From an uncultured Lachnospiraceae bacterium (GTDB lineage Bacteria > Bacillota > Clostridia > Lachnospirales > Lachnospiraceae), in NCBI GenBank assembly GCA_905235845.1, contig CAJONG010000004.1, forward strand, positions 1 to 43,233: DNA of 43,233 nucleotides, given 5' to 3'. How positions within the stretch are numbered: the stretch's first letter is position 1; every line of letters starts with the position of its first letter. Under the pieces are notes generated by a model. It saw only the letters and a list, made by a program, of their open reading frames with translations, was not told the DNA's origin and did no database searches. Both the position numbers and the translations under genes were made by a program. This document shows, piece after piece, positions 15,145 through 22,651 of the stretch.

Positions 15145-16231
15145 CTGTGTATTCTATCTCCTTAAGTGCCGCTCTCATCTCTTCTTCGGTTACGCTTCTG
15201 TCTATTACAGCCTTGCCGATCTTCTTAAGCAATATGAACTTAAGTCCGGCATTGTCCTGCTTCTTGTCCTTATTTACATTTGCGATTATCGTATCGATAT
15301 CAATATCCTCGACCGTTATCGGAAGATTGAAGGGGACTAGCATATCCCTTACCTCAAGATATTCCTCCATGCTTATCATCTCTTTTTTATAAGATATATA
15401 AGCCGCTGCCACCATACCGAGTGCGACGCATTCGCCATGCAGAAGCTTATCGATTTTGCAGGATTCTATGGCATGACCGAGGGTATGTCCGAAGTTAAGC
15501 AAAGCCCTGTCGCCCGCTTCCCATGGATCCTTCTCCACAACGATCCTCTTGATATTGACGGAACGATACAGCATCTCTTCAAGAGTATCGGGATCTCTGT
15601 CACATATCTCATACATTGATTCGATGAGCCATTCATAGAAATGCTCATCCTTGATGATGCCGTGCTTCATAGCCTCTGCAAATCCGTTATAGAACTGCCT
15701 CTCATCCAGAGTGGACAGCGTAGAGGTATTCATATACACAAGGTCCGGGAAATAGAACGTACCGAGCACATTCTTAACACCCTTATAATCCACTCCCGTC
15801 TTGCCGCCTATGCTTGAATCACTCATGGCAAGGAGCGAAGTGGGAACCTGTATAAAAGGTACTCCTCTGTTATACTGGCTTGCCGCAAAGCCTGCCATAT
15901 CACCGACTACACCGCCGCCTAAGGCTATACATATATCCGAGCGTTTGAAGCTACCTTCAACCATATGATCAAGGATATCATCAACTGTCTCTTTGGTCTT
16001 AGACTTCTCTCCCGCCTCAAATACATATTCACTGCATGACATATCGCATGCACACAATACCTCCTTAAGCGCTTCCATATATATGGGAGCGACCTTATCA
16101 TCCGATACGATCATACACTTTCTGCCGTTTAGTCCAAGCCTTGTAAGTTCAGGAGCAAGTTCCTTAAAGCCATTGGTGATGACCACATCATATTCTTTTT
16201 TAACGGTTGTTTTAACGGTTATTCTTTTCAT
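15134..16231 (-). CDS. aroB: 3-dehydroquinate synthase
   Basis: A 365-residue AroB, normal length, which converts DAHP to 3-dehydroquinate in the shikimate pathway using NAD and a divalent metal. Characteristic segments: the FEAGEKSKTKETVDDILDHM region, the NAD-binding ALGGGVVGDMAGFAASQYNRG, VPTSLLAMSDSSIGGKTGVD, and metal-binding residues in AEAMKHGIIKD and LNFGHTLGHAIES, then LLHGECVALGM. Start ATG at 16231; the sepF terminator lies just upstream at 16273-16307, so aroB probably heads its own unit with lspA and rluD, although I cannot point to a convincing promoter. No other shikimate genes are in the window. Confidence 0.97.
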   Translation of the reverse strand: MKRITVKTTVKKEYDVVITNGFKELAPELTRLGLNGRKCMIVSDDKVAPIYMEALKEVLCACDMSCSEYVFEAGEKSKTKETVDDILDHMVEGSFKRSDICIALGGGVVGDMAGFAASQYNRGVPFIQVPTSLLAMSDSSIGGKTGVDYKGVKNVLGTFYFPDLVYMNTSTLSTLDERQFYNGFAEAMKHGIIKDEHFYEWLIESMYEICDRDPDTLEEMLYRSVNIKRIVVEKDPWEAGDRALLNFGHTLGHAIESCKIDKLLHGECVALGMVAAAYISYKKEMISMEEYLEVRDMLVPFNLPITVEDIDIDTIIANVNKDKKQDNAGLKFILLKKIGKAVIDRSVTEEEMRAALKEIEYTDEL

Positions 16232-16272
16232 TGTCTTATCCTTGCATTCTTGTATTCCTGGATCATAATAAT

Positions 16273-16307
16273 AAAAATTCCTATCCGGTCATTATACCGG
16301 ATAGGAA
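16273..16307 (-). terminator. Rho-independent terminator after sepF
   Basis: Perfect 12-base stem (16278-16289 with 16296-16307, arm TTCCTATCCGGT) and a six-base loop. On the minus strand it is followed by TTTTTATTATTA. It ends the transcript containing sepF, whose stop is at 16318, and separates it from aroB. Confidence 0.92.
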
Positions 16308-16317
16308 GTACTTTGCT

Positions 16318-16788
16318 TTATGGAGTATCAAAAGAACCATTCAGTATCGCCGGAAAATCGCCCGATATATCAACGCTTGGAGGAGTTATTATGAAGATAT
16401 AATGCGATATCTTCTGCAGATTGCCATTGATGGCATATGTAGCTCCTGATGTAAAATCGATCACTCTCTGGGCTATATCACCGTCAAGTCCCTCCATATT
16501 CAGGACAACCGTCCTGTTGCTTAACAGAGTATCGGCGATCTCTCTTGAATCATCTACGCTCGTAGGCTTGATGACACATACCTCCATGCCGTTATTAAGC
16601 CTCTTATTCCTTCCCTGACCGGAACGTCCCATGGACTTTCTCTGGAAATCATCCGACTGATTATCACTTTTTGCCGTATTCTTGACAGGCTCCTCGGGTA
16701 CATCCTCGTTATCAAGGTATTCGCCGTCATCATATCCGTCATCCTCGCCAAGCTTAAGTCCGCCGAGGATCGAATCCATAAAACTCAT
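16318..16788 (-). CDS. sepF: Cell division protein SepF
   Basis: A 156-residue SepF, which anchors FtsZ filaments to the membrane and shapes the division septum in Gram-positives. The N-terminus MSFMDSILGGLKLG can form the short membrane-binding amphipathic helix; residues about 16-62 are an acidic then basic low-complexity linker; residues about 66-150 are the SepF core (MEVCVIKPTSVDDSREIADTLLSNRTVVLNMEG, then RVIDFTSGATYAINGNLQKIS, the typical dimerisation and FtsZ-binding region). Start ATG at 16788 with AAGGAG upstream. It follows the YggS-family gene by 21 bases, an order conserved in the Bacillus ylmE-ylmF pair. A strong terminator follows. Confidence 0.96.
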   Translation of the reverse strand: MSFMDSILGGLKLGEDDGYDDGEYLDNEDVPEEPVKNTAKSDNQSDDFQRKSMGRSGQGRNKRLNNGMEVCVIKPTSVDDSREIADTLLSNRTVVLNMEGLDGDIAQRVIDFTSGATYAINGNLQKISHYIFIITPPSVDISGDFPAILNGSFDTP

Positions 16789-16809
16789 ATTGCCAATCTC
16801 CTTAATGTT

Positions 16810-17505
16810 CTAACCTATGGCGTAATTACGTTCTCCGAATATGCCGGTTCCGACTCGTACAAGACCGGCGCCTTCTTCAACAGCAACCTCATAATCTCCC
16901 GTCATACCCATAGACAATACGCCCATAGTGATATTATCAATGTTTTTACTCGTTATGTCAACAGATAATTGCTTTAAGCGGTTAAAATATATCCTGTTAT
17001 CTTCGGGATCTGTCGTATATGGAGCAACAGTCATAAGTCCGGATACTTTAATTCCGGGTAACATGGCGGCCTCTCTTACCAAAGCCTCGCAATCTTCTAT
17101 GCTTACACCGAATTTGCTTTCCTCATCGGCCACATTGACTTCTATCAGCACGGGAATGGTACGGCCTGCTTTAATAGCCTGTTTGCTTATCTCTTTTGCA
17201 AGCTTAAGTGAATCCACGCTGTGTATCATACAGACCTTATCGGCGATATACTTGACCTTATTGGTCTGCAGATGACCTATCATGTGCCATCTGATATCAC
17301 CTGGCAGCTTATCGTATTTTTCAAGGATCTCCTGAACCTTATTCTCTCCGAAATCCCTTACTCCGGCATCGTATGCCTCCTTAAGCATATCGACAGGCTT
17401 GGTCTTGCTTACGGCGATAAGGGTTATAGTCTTTAAGTCCCTGCCTGCCTTAAGTGCTGCCTTACTGATATTATCATTTACCTGCTTGATATTATCTTTA
17501 ATCAT
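16810..17505 (-). CDS. YggS/PLPBP-family pyridoxal phosphate homeostasis protein
   Basis: A 231-residue single-domain PLP-binding protein with a TIM-barrel alanine-racemase N-terminal fold, implicated in PLP and amino-acid homeostasis. The PLP lysine is in LIAVSKTKPV; FGENKVQEILEKYDKLPGDIRWHMIGHLQTNK is the family fingerprint; the C-terminus has LSMGMTGDYEVAVEEGAGLVRVGTGIFGER with the phosphate-binding residues. The frame is open further upstream, but the ATG at 17505 gives the standard N-terminus and overlaps the end of the HlyD-like gene by 8 bases, so I use it. Neighbour of sepF as in Bacillus ylmE. Confidence 0.94.
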   Translation of the reverse strand: MIKDNIKQVNDNISKAALKAGRDLKTITLIAVSKTKPVDMLKEAYDAGVRDFGENKVQEILEKYDKLPGDIRWHMIGHLQTNKVKYIADKVCMIHSVDSLKLAKEISKQAIKAGRTIPVLIEVNVADEESKFGVSIEDCEALVREAAMLPGIKVSGLMTVAPYTTDPEDNRIYFNRLKQLSVDITSKNIDNITMGVLSMGMTGDYEVAVEEGAGLVRVGTGIFGERNYAIG

Positions 17506-18889
17506 ATATGAATTCATCCGTTTCCACGCTGTTAGCGTCAAGTGCGATATAGTCGTAGGCCACAAGTCCGTAATCCGTATTGGACTTTATAATGGAATAC
17601 TCATCGTTCTGATTAAGTACCTGAATCTGTTTGAAATCCGCATATCCCTTGTTGATGTTATACACACCCGTAAGCTCGGCCACCTTGGATATGGTATAGT
17701 CACTTAACGAATCCGGCTTAAGTATTCTGTCACCTATCCTCAGAACATCATCATCTATGTAGTATTCACCGTTATTTAAGCTGTATATTGTAATGGGGAC
17801 GGTCTCAACGCTCGTACTCCCGTCCTCTGCATATACCTCCCTTAAGACCACATCGGAATTATTGTTGCCGCCCTTGGTCACATAATCTTCGGGTATAAGG
17901 AAGAACTCCTTGGTGATGATGGACGAATTGGGAACCTTAAGTCCGGATTCCACATCCGTGATAAGCTCCACGTCTATGAACCTGTCAGTGGCAAAGCTTA
18001 TCATGGAATTGGTGAAGAACAACTGCACATATGTATTACCGTCAGTCCCTTCAAGGAGTTGTACTCTGCCCCATGATTCATTGCGGTTTTTTAAGAATCT
18101 TACCTTGACATATTCTTCTGCAAGCAGCTCTTCGGCTCTCTTCCTCTCAACGGGAATGATAATGGACCAGTTCTCATTGTCAGAGAGCTTATACAGTATG
18201 TCTCCGGCAGATACCAGCTCGTTATTGATAAGCTGCGTCTTGTCATAGCTATCCTTCTTAAACCAGTCTTCATTCACATCGGAAGCGTCACGGTCTTCGT
18301 ATCCATCGACAGAATATATCACTATGCCCGACTCGGGACTCCTGCAGAAGTTGATAAGACCGGCACTACCGGTATTCTCAAGGCTTTCAAGATTCTGAAG
18401 GAGATTATTGTTGGAAAACTTCATGACAGAGCCTTCTATGGCATACTTAAAATCATATGCGGACTGGAAATTACGGCTGTCAAAGGATGTGGAGAAGTCA
18501 ACGATGTCGTTCCTTATCTCCGATATGTCCGAGTCACTTAATACGGCAATGCCGTCAGTAGCCTCTTTGTTCATAAGATCCTGCAGCTGTCCGGTCTCGT
18601 CAACGGAACATACTACTCCGCCGGAGCCCACCTTCTCACCCTCACGCGCATAGTAATTAACATATCCGGAATAATCACTTGTTACAATTATCTCATCACG
18701 AAGAGCTATTCCTTCATATACGTTGGATATGGACAGCGAACCTGCCTTAACCTCATATCCGACTACATGCTTGGAAGTGAAGTACATGAAGCTGCATATC
18801 ACGATATATACCATGATAACTAAGAAGCATATGATACCGATATTGATATTGAGAGGCTTGCGATATGCTCTGATATTATCCTGACCCAA
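17498..18889 (-). CDS. HlyD-family / membrane-fusion-like adaptor protein
   Basis: A 463-residue protein with one N-terminal membrane helix (about 15-37) and a large extracytoplasmic part. Residues about 60-105 look like half of a lipoyl/biotinyl-like domain (VTSDYSGYVNYYAREGEKVGSGGVVC), and residues about 225-300 supply the returning beta segment and barrel (NNELVSAGDILYKLSDNENWSIIIPV), the arrangement of HlyD/RND adaptor proteins. Start is TTG at 18889, with GGAG 7 bases upstream and no better ATG. No ABC, RND or other exporter gene is adjacent; it instead heads the yggS-sepF unit, so a role in envelope or division is possible. The specific function is unknown. Terminator hairpins bound this unit on both sides. 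Confidence 0.75.
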   Translation of the reverse strand: MGQDNIRAYRKPLNINIGIICFLVIMVYIVICSFMYFTSKHVVGYEVKAGSLSISNVYEGIALRDEIIVTSDYSGYVNYYAREGEKVGSGGVVCSVDETGQLQDLMNKEATDGIAVLSDSDISEIRNDIVDFSTSFDSRNFQSAYDFKYAIEGSVMKFSNNNLLQNLESLENTGSAGLINFCRSPESGIVIYSVDGYEDRDASDVNEDWFKKDSYDKTQLINNELVSAGDILYKLSDNENWSIIIPVERKRAEELLAEEYVKVRFLKNRNESWGRVQLLEGTDGNTYVQLFFTNSMISFATDRFIDVELITDVESGLKVPNSSIITKEFFLIPEDYVTKGGNNNSDVVLREVYAEDGSTSVETVPITIYSLNNGEYYIDDDVLRIGDRILKPDSLSDYTISKVAELTGVYNINKGYADFKQIQVLNQNDEYSIIKSNTDYGLVAYDYIALDANSVETDEFIYD

Positions 18890-18906
18890 TACTTATCTCC
18901 AATCCA

Positions 18907-18941
18907 AACTAAAGCCCCGGAATATGAGCATTCCGAGGCTT
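18907..18941 (-). terminator. Terminator after the P-loop gene
   Basis: Twelve-base arms 18912-18923 and 18930-18941 with one mismatch and a six-base loop. Read on the minus strand, the stem is followed by TTTAGTTT, a mediocre U-tract. It lies between the stop of the P-loop gene (18963) and the TTG of the HlyD-like gene. Confidence 0.7.
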
Positions 18942-18962
18942 ATAATAACTTACCGTCAACGC

Positions 18963-19382
18963 TCAAAGAGCAACTATGACATACTCTTTGAGACTATCGC
19001 TTATCTCGGCGGAATCAATTGATGCACTTATAACGATCTTAATGCCAAACTTATCGCTTATGCCCTTAAGCTTGCCAACGACCTCTTCAAAGCCTTCCTT
19101 GTCAAGCCTTGCGATCTTCATGATCCCGTCTATATACATCTGTTCGATGTCATGATCCTGTGAAATGATACCATATATAAAACCGATAAACTCGGACTTA
19201 TTCTCGAAATCGTATTCTGAAACATTGATCAAACGAACTCTGTTATTGAGTTCAAACATATGCTTGGTGCTTCTGTCCAAAAAGACAATATTACCGGAAG
19301 CTTCCTTTATCTCTTCATTGACCTTATCCAACAGGTGCTTGGTCTTGCCCTTACCTTCCGAGCCTACGATTAATTGTATCAT
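18963..19382 (-). CDS. Small P-loop NTPase-like protein of unknown function
   Basis: A 139-residue cytoplasmic protein. MIQLIVGSEGKGKTKHLLDKV is a Walker A P-loop (GSEGKGKT). NIVFLDRSTKHMFEL near 31-45 and the hydrophobic strand IKIVISAS near 113-120 suggest a small RecA-like or kinase-like core; a clear Walker B Asp-Glu is not obvious. No membrane helix. I recognise it only as a conserved type found in Clostridia. It has its own promoter (19429-19457), a strong AAGGAGG site 8 bases before the ATG, a hairpin next to that site, and a terminator, so it appears to be a monocistronic, independently regulated gene. Confidence 0.75.
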   Translation of the reverse strand: MIQLIVGSEGKGKTKHLLDKVNEEIKEASGNIVFLDRSTKHMFELNNRVRLINVSEYDFENKSEFIGFIYGIISQDHDIEQMYIDGIMKIARLDKEGFEEVVGKLKGISDKFGIKIVISASIDSAEISDSLKEYVIVAL

Positions 19383-19395
19383 TGGGGTGTCCTCC

Positions 19396-19424
19396 TTAAT
19401 AAGCAGAAAGCCTGCCTTTATTAA
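19396..19424 (-). promoter_or_regulatory. Leader hairpin abutting the ribosome binding site of the P-loop gene
   Basis: TTAATAAGCAG (19396-19406) pairs with 19412-19424 (CTGC, two-base bulge, TTATTAA) around a five-base loop. The hairpin touches the AA of AAGGAGG (19391-19397). It has no U-tract. It may stabilise the 5' end or modulate initiation; no known riboswitch fits in so short a leader. Confidence 0.45.
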
Positions 19425-19428
19425 TCAG

Positions 19429-19457
19429 ATTATACAAAAATATAAAGGAAAATACAA
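19429..19457 (-). promoter_or_regulatory. Candidate promoter for the P-loop gene
   Basis: TATAAT (19429-19434) is perfect; TTGTAT (19452-19457) keeps the TTG of the -35 box, with a 17-base AT-rich spacer. It begins just after the stop codon of the DD-carboxypeptidase gene (19464). Confidence 0.6.
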
Positions 19458-19463
19458 TATGTT

Positions 19464-20426
19464 TTACCTTATTTCTCTAAGTATGTCAGCCATCTCTTCA
19501 TTGACCACAGCTCTGGTGCTTGCCCTGAGTATCACGGCTATATAGGGGTTGCCGGAGGTATCCTTGACGATAAGGATAAGACAATTGCCTGCAGCAAGGG
19601 TCGTTCCCGTCTTGCCTCCGATGACCGTCACATTACTGGGGGCTGAATAGTCACCTCTTAAGAACAGGTTGGTATTCTTAAAGCTCATGGTCTTCTCGTT
19701 ACCCATACTGTCATTATATACCGTCTCGTAATCCGTCATATGGATGATCTCATTAAAAAGCTCGTAATTAACGGCCTCATTCATCATAAGATACAGATCG
19801 TATACGGTAGTATAATGATCGTCATCAGACAGTCCGTGGGGATTGACAAAATGCGAATTGGTCGCACCTATGGCAAGTGCCTCCTCATTCATAAGCTCAA
19901 CGAAAGAGTCCATATCTCCCGCTACATGCTCAGCAATGGCTATAGCCGCGTCATTGGCTGAATTAATGAGCAAGGCATGCAAAGCCTGGTTCATCGTAAG
20001 CTGGTCTCCTGCTTTAAGACCGATCCTCGTGGCATCGGATGGTATGTCGGTTACATTCTCGCTGCAGGTGATCATATCCTCGGTATTACCGTACTTGATG
20101 GCGACAAGTGCAGTCATTATCTTGGTAAGAGAGGCCGGTGCGAGTCGCTTATGTATATCCTTCGCATACAGCACACGCCTGCCGTTAATGTCGAATATAC
20201 CTGCTGCAGAATTCTCCTCGATCTCAGCTCCCGATGTACCCTCCACATCCGAATCGGTGATGGCAAGATCATATGCGAAGCCCTCGGCAAAATTATTCAT
20301 CCTGTCCGTGGATACGATGGAATGGGAAGATACGTATTCAAGGGGGAGTGTTTTTTTGCCGCATCCGGTAAGAACGGCAGATATACAATATACGGTTAGT
20401 ATGATTACAGTCAGATTTCTTTTCAT
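19464..20426 (-). CDS. D-alanyl-D-alanine carboxypeptidase (class A low-molecular-weight PBP), predicted lipoprotein
   Basis: A 320-residue serine DD-carboxypeptidase that trims the terminal D-Ala of peptidoglycan stem peptides. Active-site motifs: PASLTKIM with S99 and K102, SAN at 156-158, and GGKTGTT with K272-T-G274. The N-terminus is a signal peptide ending in a lipobox (AVLTGC, C22), so the mature protein should be lipid-anchored after processing by LspA. The common C-terminal PBP5 beta-domain and membrane-anchoring helix are missing; the chain stops soon after the catalytic domain. It follows mgsA by six bases at the distal end of the elongasome run; no convincing ribosome binding site precedes its ATG, suggesting coupled translation. 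Confidence 0.94.
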   Translation of the reverse strand: MKRNLTVIILTVYCISAVLTGCGKKTLPLEYVSSHSIVSTDRMNNFAEGFAYDLAITDSDVEGTSGAEIEENSAAGIFDINGRRVLYAKDIHKRLAPASLTKIMTALVAIKYGNTEDMITCSENVTDIPSDATRIGLKAGDQLTMNQALHALLINSANDAAIAIAEHVAGDMDSFVELMNEEALAIGATNSHFVNPHGLSDDDHYTTVYDLYLMMNEAVNYELFNEIIHMTDYETVYNDSMGNEKTMSFKNTNLFLRGDYSAPSNVTVIGGKTGTTLAAGNCLILIVKDTSGNPYIAVILRASTRAVVNEEMADILREIR

Positions 20427-20432
20427 ATAAGG

Positions 20433-20828
20433 TTATTTGTACATCTCTCTCCATTCCATGTCGCCGCGGTCCAAGGACTTGATCAAAAGCTCGGCGCTTG
20501 CCAGATTGGTGGCAAGAGGAATATTGTGGACATCGCACAGTCTGAATATATTCCCCACATCAGGCTCATGCGACTTGGGAGTCAGAGGATCGCGCAGGAA
20601 TATTACCAGATCGATCTGATTATGCTCTATCTGGGCTCCTATCTGCTGTTCTCCGCCCAAGTGTCCGGCTAAGAACTTGTGAATATTAAGATTGGTCACT
20701 TCCTCAATGAGACGCCCCGTGGTTCCCGTTGCATACAGCTCGTTCTTGCTTAAGATACCCCTGTAAGCGATACAGAAATTCTGCATGAGCTTTTTTTTGT
20801 TATCATGTGCGATCAATGCAATATTCAT
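20433..20828 (-). CDS. mgsA: Methylglyoxal synthase
   Basis: A 131-residue MgsA, the family length, which converts dihydroxyacetone phosphate to methylglyoxal and phosphate as a glycolytic overflow route. Motifs: [10 protein letters not shown] at the N-terminus, [11 protein letters not shown] for phosphate binding, [13 protein letters not shown], the active-site stretch [18 protein letters not shown], and a late His in [11 protein letters not shown]. An AGGAGG lies about 11 bases before the ATG at 20828. It follows rodA by 18 bases, a neighbourhood seen in other clostridia. Confidence 0.97.
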   Translation of the reverse strand: MNIALIAHDNKKKLMQNFCIAYRGILSKNELYATGTTGRLIEEVTNLNIHKFLAGHLGGEQQIGAQIEHNQIDLVIFLRDPLTPKSHEPDVGNIFRLCDVHNIPLATNLASAELLIKSLDRGDMEWREMYK

Positions 20829-20846
20829 CTGAATATAATCCTCCTG

Positions 20847-21971
20847 TTAATTAACATCCGTAGACATTTTTTTGCGTTTATCGCCTTGTAATCCAATATT
20901 AAGGACCACGCCAATGCCCAGATACAGACTTACAAGCGAAGTCAGTCCGTAGCTTACGAAAGGCAGCGGAATACCTGTATTAGGCAGAAGCCCTGTTGTA
21001 ACGGCTATATTCATAAAGCCCTGTATGGCTATAAGACCGGCCATGGCATCAGCTATTATCGCACCTGATAATGTAGTGGAATAATGAGCTATCCTCATAC
21101 ATTCTATCGCTATCAAAAGCAACAGGAGGATGACAGTAACGGCTCCGATAAAGCCCAGTTCCTCTCCCACTATTGCGAATATAAAATCGGTCTGGGGCTC
21201 TGAGATAAAGTTACCGTTTTTAACCGAAGCTATGACATTATTATTAAGTCCCTTGCCGTGAAGCATACCCGATGAGATGGCAGTTATGGAGTTCTGCTGC
21301 TGGTATACCAGATCGGGATATTTCTCCGGATAGAGCCATGCAACGATTCGCTTAACCTGATAACCCTTAAGTATTGTCTGATCCTCCTGTAATATGATAC
21401 TGAAAAATACCACACCCAGAGGGATAAGTGTACCAAGCACTATGAATACAGTCCGATATTCCAGACCTCCGACAAAAAGCATAATGCAAAATGTCACCAT
21501 GATCATTATGGTGGTGGAAAGGTCGGGCTCACTGTACACCAAAGCCATGGGTATGATCACAAGCACAAGAAGAACACCTATTATCCTGAAGGTATTAAGC
21601 CTTTCCCTGTATTTCATAATAAACTGTGAAAAGAACAAAATCAACAATATCTTGGACAACTCTGAGGGCTGGAACTGGAAACCGATGTTAAGCCATCTCT
21701 TGGATTCGTTGACAGTAGTTCCGAACATCAGAACCGCCACCAGAAGCGCGATATTGAATATATATATGATCCATTTGATATGCGCATAGAGCTTATAATC
21801 TATTATGGACACGATGACCATGACGATAATGCCCACAAGTATACCGTATAACTGCCTTGATTGTACGGATTCACGGGCACTGCCGATGGCAAAGTATCCG
21901 ATAAAGGATAGGGCTATAACAAATAATACCAATTTGAAGTTGTAATTCCTTAACCTATATTGTCGTAACAT
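20847..21971 (-). CDS. rodA: Rod shape-determining glycosyltransferase RodA (SEDS family)
   Basis: A 374-residue polytopic SEDS protein, the peptidoglycan polymerase of the elongasome working with PBP2. About ten membrane helices are visible. SEDS signatures: WLNIGFQFQPSELSKI, YSEPDLSTTIMIM with the conserved Asp region, the QQQNSITAISSGMLHGKG loop, and FIFAIVGEELGFIGA, ending with PLPFVSYGLTSLVSLYLGIG. The position beside mrdA supports RodA rather than FtsW. The ATG at 21971 lies 17 bases inside the end of minC, so the genes are likely translationally coupled. Confidence 0.95.
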   Translation of the reverse strand: MLRQYRLRNYNFKLVLFVIALSFIGYFAIGSARESVQSRQLYGILVGIIVMVIVSIIDYKLYAHIKWIIYIFNIALLVAVLMFGTTVNESKRWLNIGFQFQPSELSKILLILFFSQFIMKYRERLNTFRIIGVLLVLVIIPMALVYSEPDLSTTIMIMVTFCIMLFVGGLEYRTVFIVLGTLIPLGVVFFSIILQEDQTILKGYQVKRIVAWLYPEKYPDLVYQQQNSITAISSGMLHGKGLNNNVIASVKNGNFISEPQTDFIFAIVGEELGFIGAVTVILLLLLIAIECMRIAHYSTTLSGAIIADAMAGLIAIQGFMNIAVTTGLLPNTGIPLPFVSYGLTSLVSLYLGIGVVLNIGLQGDKRKKMSTDVN

Positions 21972-22620
21972 TTTCCATTGCTTCGGGACTTATGACATCA
22001 CTCACAAGCTCTCCGTCCTTGTTATATATGATGCAGGGTACACTCTTCCTTTTATCGAAAAAGCCCTTGCCTGTCCCCGGTGTATAGCTTAAGACACCGA
22101 TCTTGCATATATGAGGGTTCATCTTAACCGCGGTAATAAAATGCCCGTCATTATTATCAAGACCGGCATAGGCATCGCCTGACAGCTCTCCGAGTATTAT
22201 TATATCCTTGGTGGCAGCTACCACGCCGCCCTCTTCCACATTACCCATAACGACCAAGGAGCCTTCGCTTTCTATGACTTCGCCGTTACTCACATTGCCA
22301 CGGTAGAAGCGACCGTTATTCTCTTCTCTTTGAAGCTCAACCCGCTTTAATGCCTTGATGAACTTCCTGTTGGTCTCCTCGTTCTTGCCTACAAGACAGA
22401 TGATATTAAGATCGGAATGCTCATCAATGGTCTGTATCAGCCTTTTTTCCTCTTCACCGGAGAGTATTCTTCCCTCTATTGACAGGGCAAGAGCAGCATC
22501 CCTGAAGAATTTTCTGGACTCTTCGAACTTCTCGGCAATCTCTTCAAGGACAGCATCGAAAGGCTCGTTTTCTTCAAGATGCAATGCAATTCCGCCTTTA
22601 TAACTTTTGATAACGACCAT
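21955..22620 (-). CDS. minC: Septum site-determining protein MinC
   Basis: A 221-residue MinC, an inhibitor of FtsZ polymerisation. The N-terminal domain spans about 1-100 (VVIKSYKGGIALHLEENEPF). The C-terminal beta-helix spans about 110-190 (RGNVSNGEVIESEGSLVVMGNVEEGGVVAATKD in overlapping segments, then ELSGDAYAGLDNNDG). In Bacillus the MinD-binding face has RGNLRSGQ and LRG; here these read RGNVSNGE and LSG, so key basic and polar residues are changed. minD and minE, often between minC and rodA in clostridia, are absent: the minC stop overlaps rodA directly. Start ATG at 22620 has AGGAGA upstream, 31 bases after mrdA. Confidence 0.93.
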   Translation of the reverse strand: MVVIKSYKGGIALHLEENEPFDAVLEEIAEKFEESRKFFRDAALALSIEGRILSGEEEKRLIQTIDEHSDLNIICLVGKNEETNRKFIKALKRVELQREENNGRFYRGNVSNGEVIESEGSLVVMGNVEEGGVVAATKDIIILGELSGDAYAGLDNNDGHFITAVKMNPHICKIGVLSYTPGTGKGFFDKRKSVPCIIYNKDGELVSDVISPEAMENVTTI

Positions 22621-22651
22621 ATCTTCTCCTTTTCACACTAATCCTCAATGA

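Noticed and set aside
16278-16307. TATAAT in the loop of the sepF terminator as an aroB promoter
   Set aside because: No acceptable -35 hexamer at 16-18 bases; the match is part of the hairpin loop.
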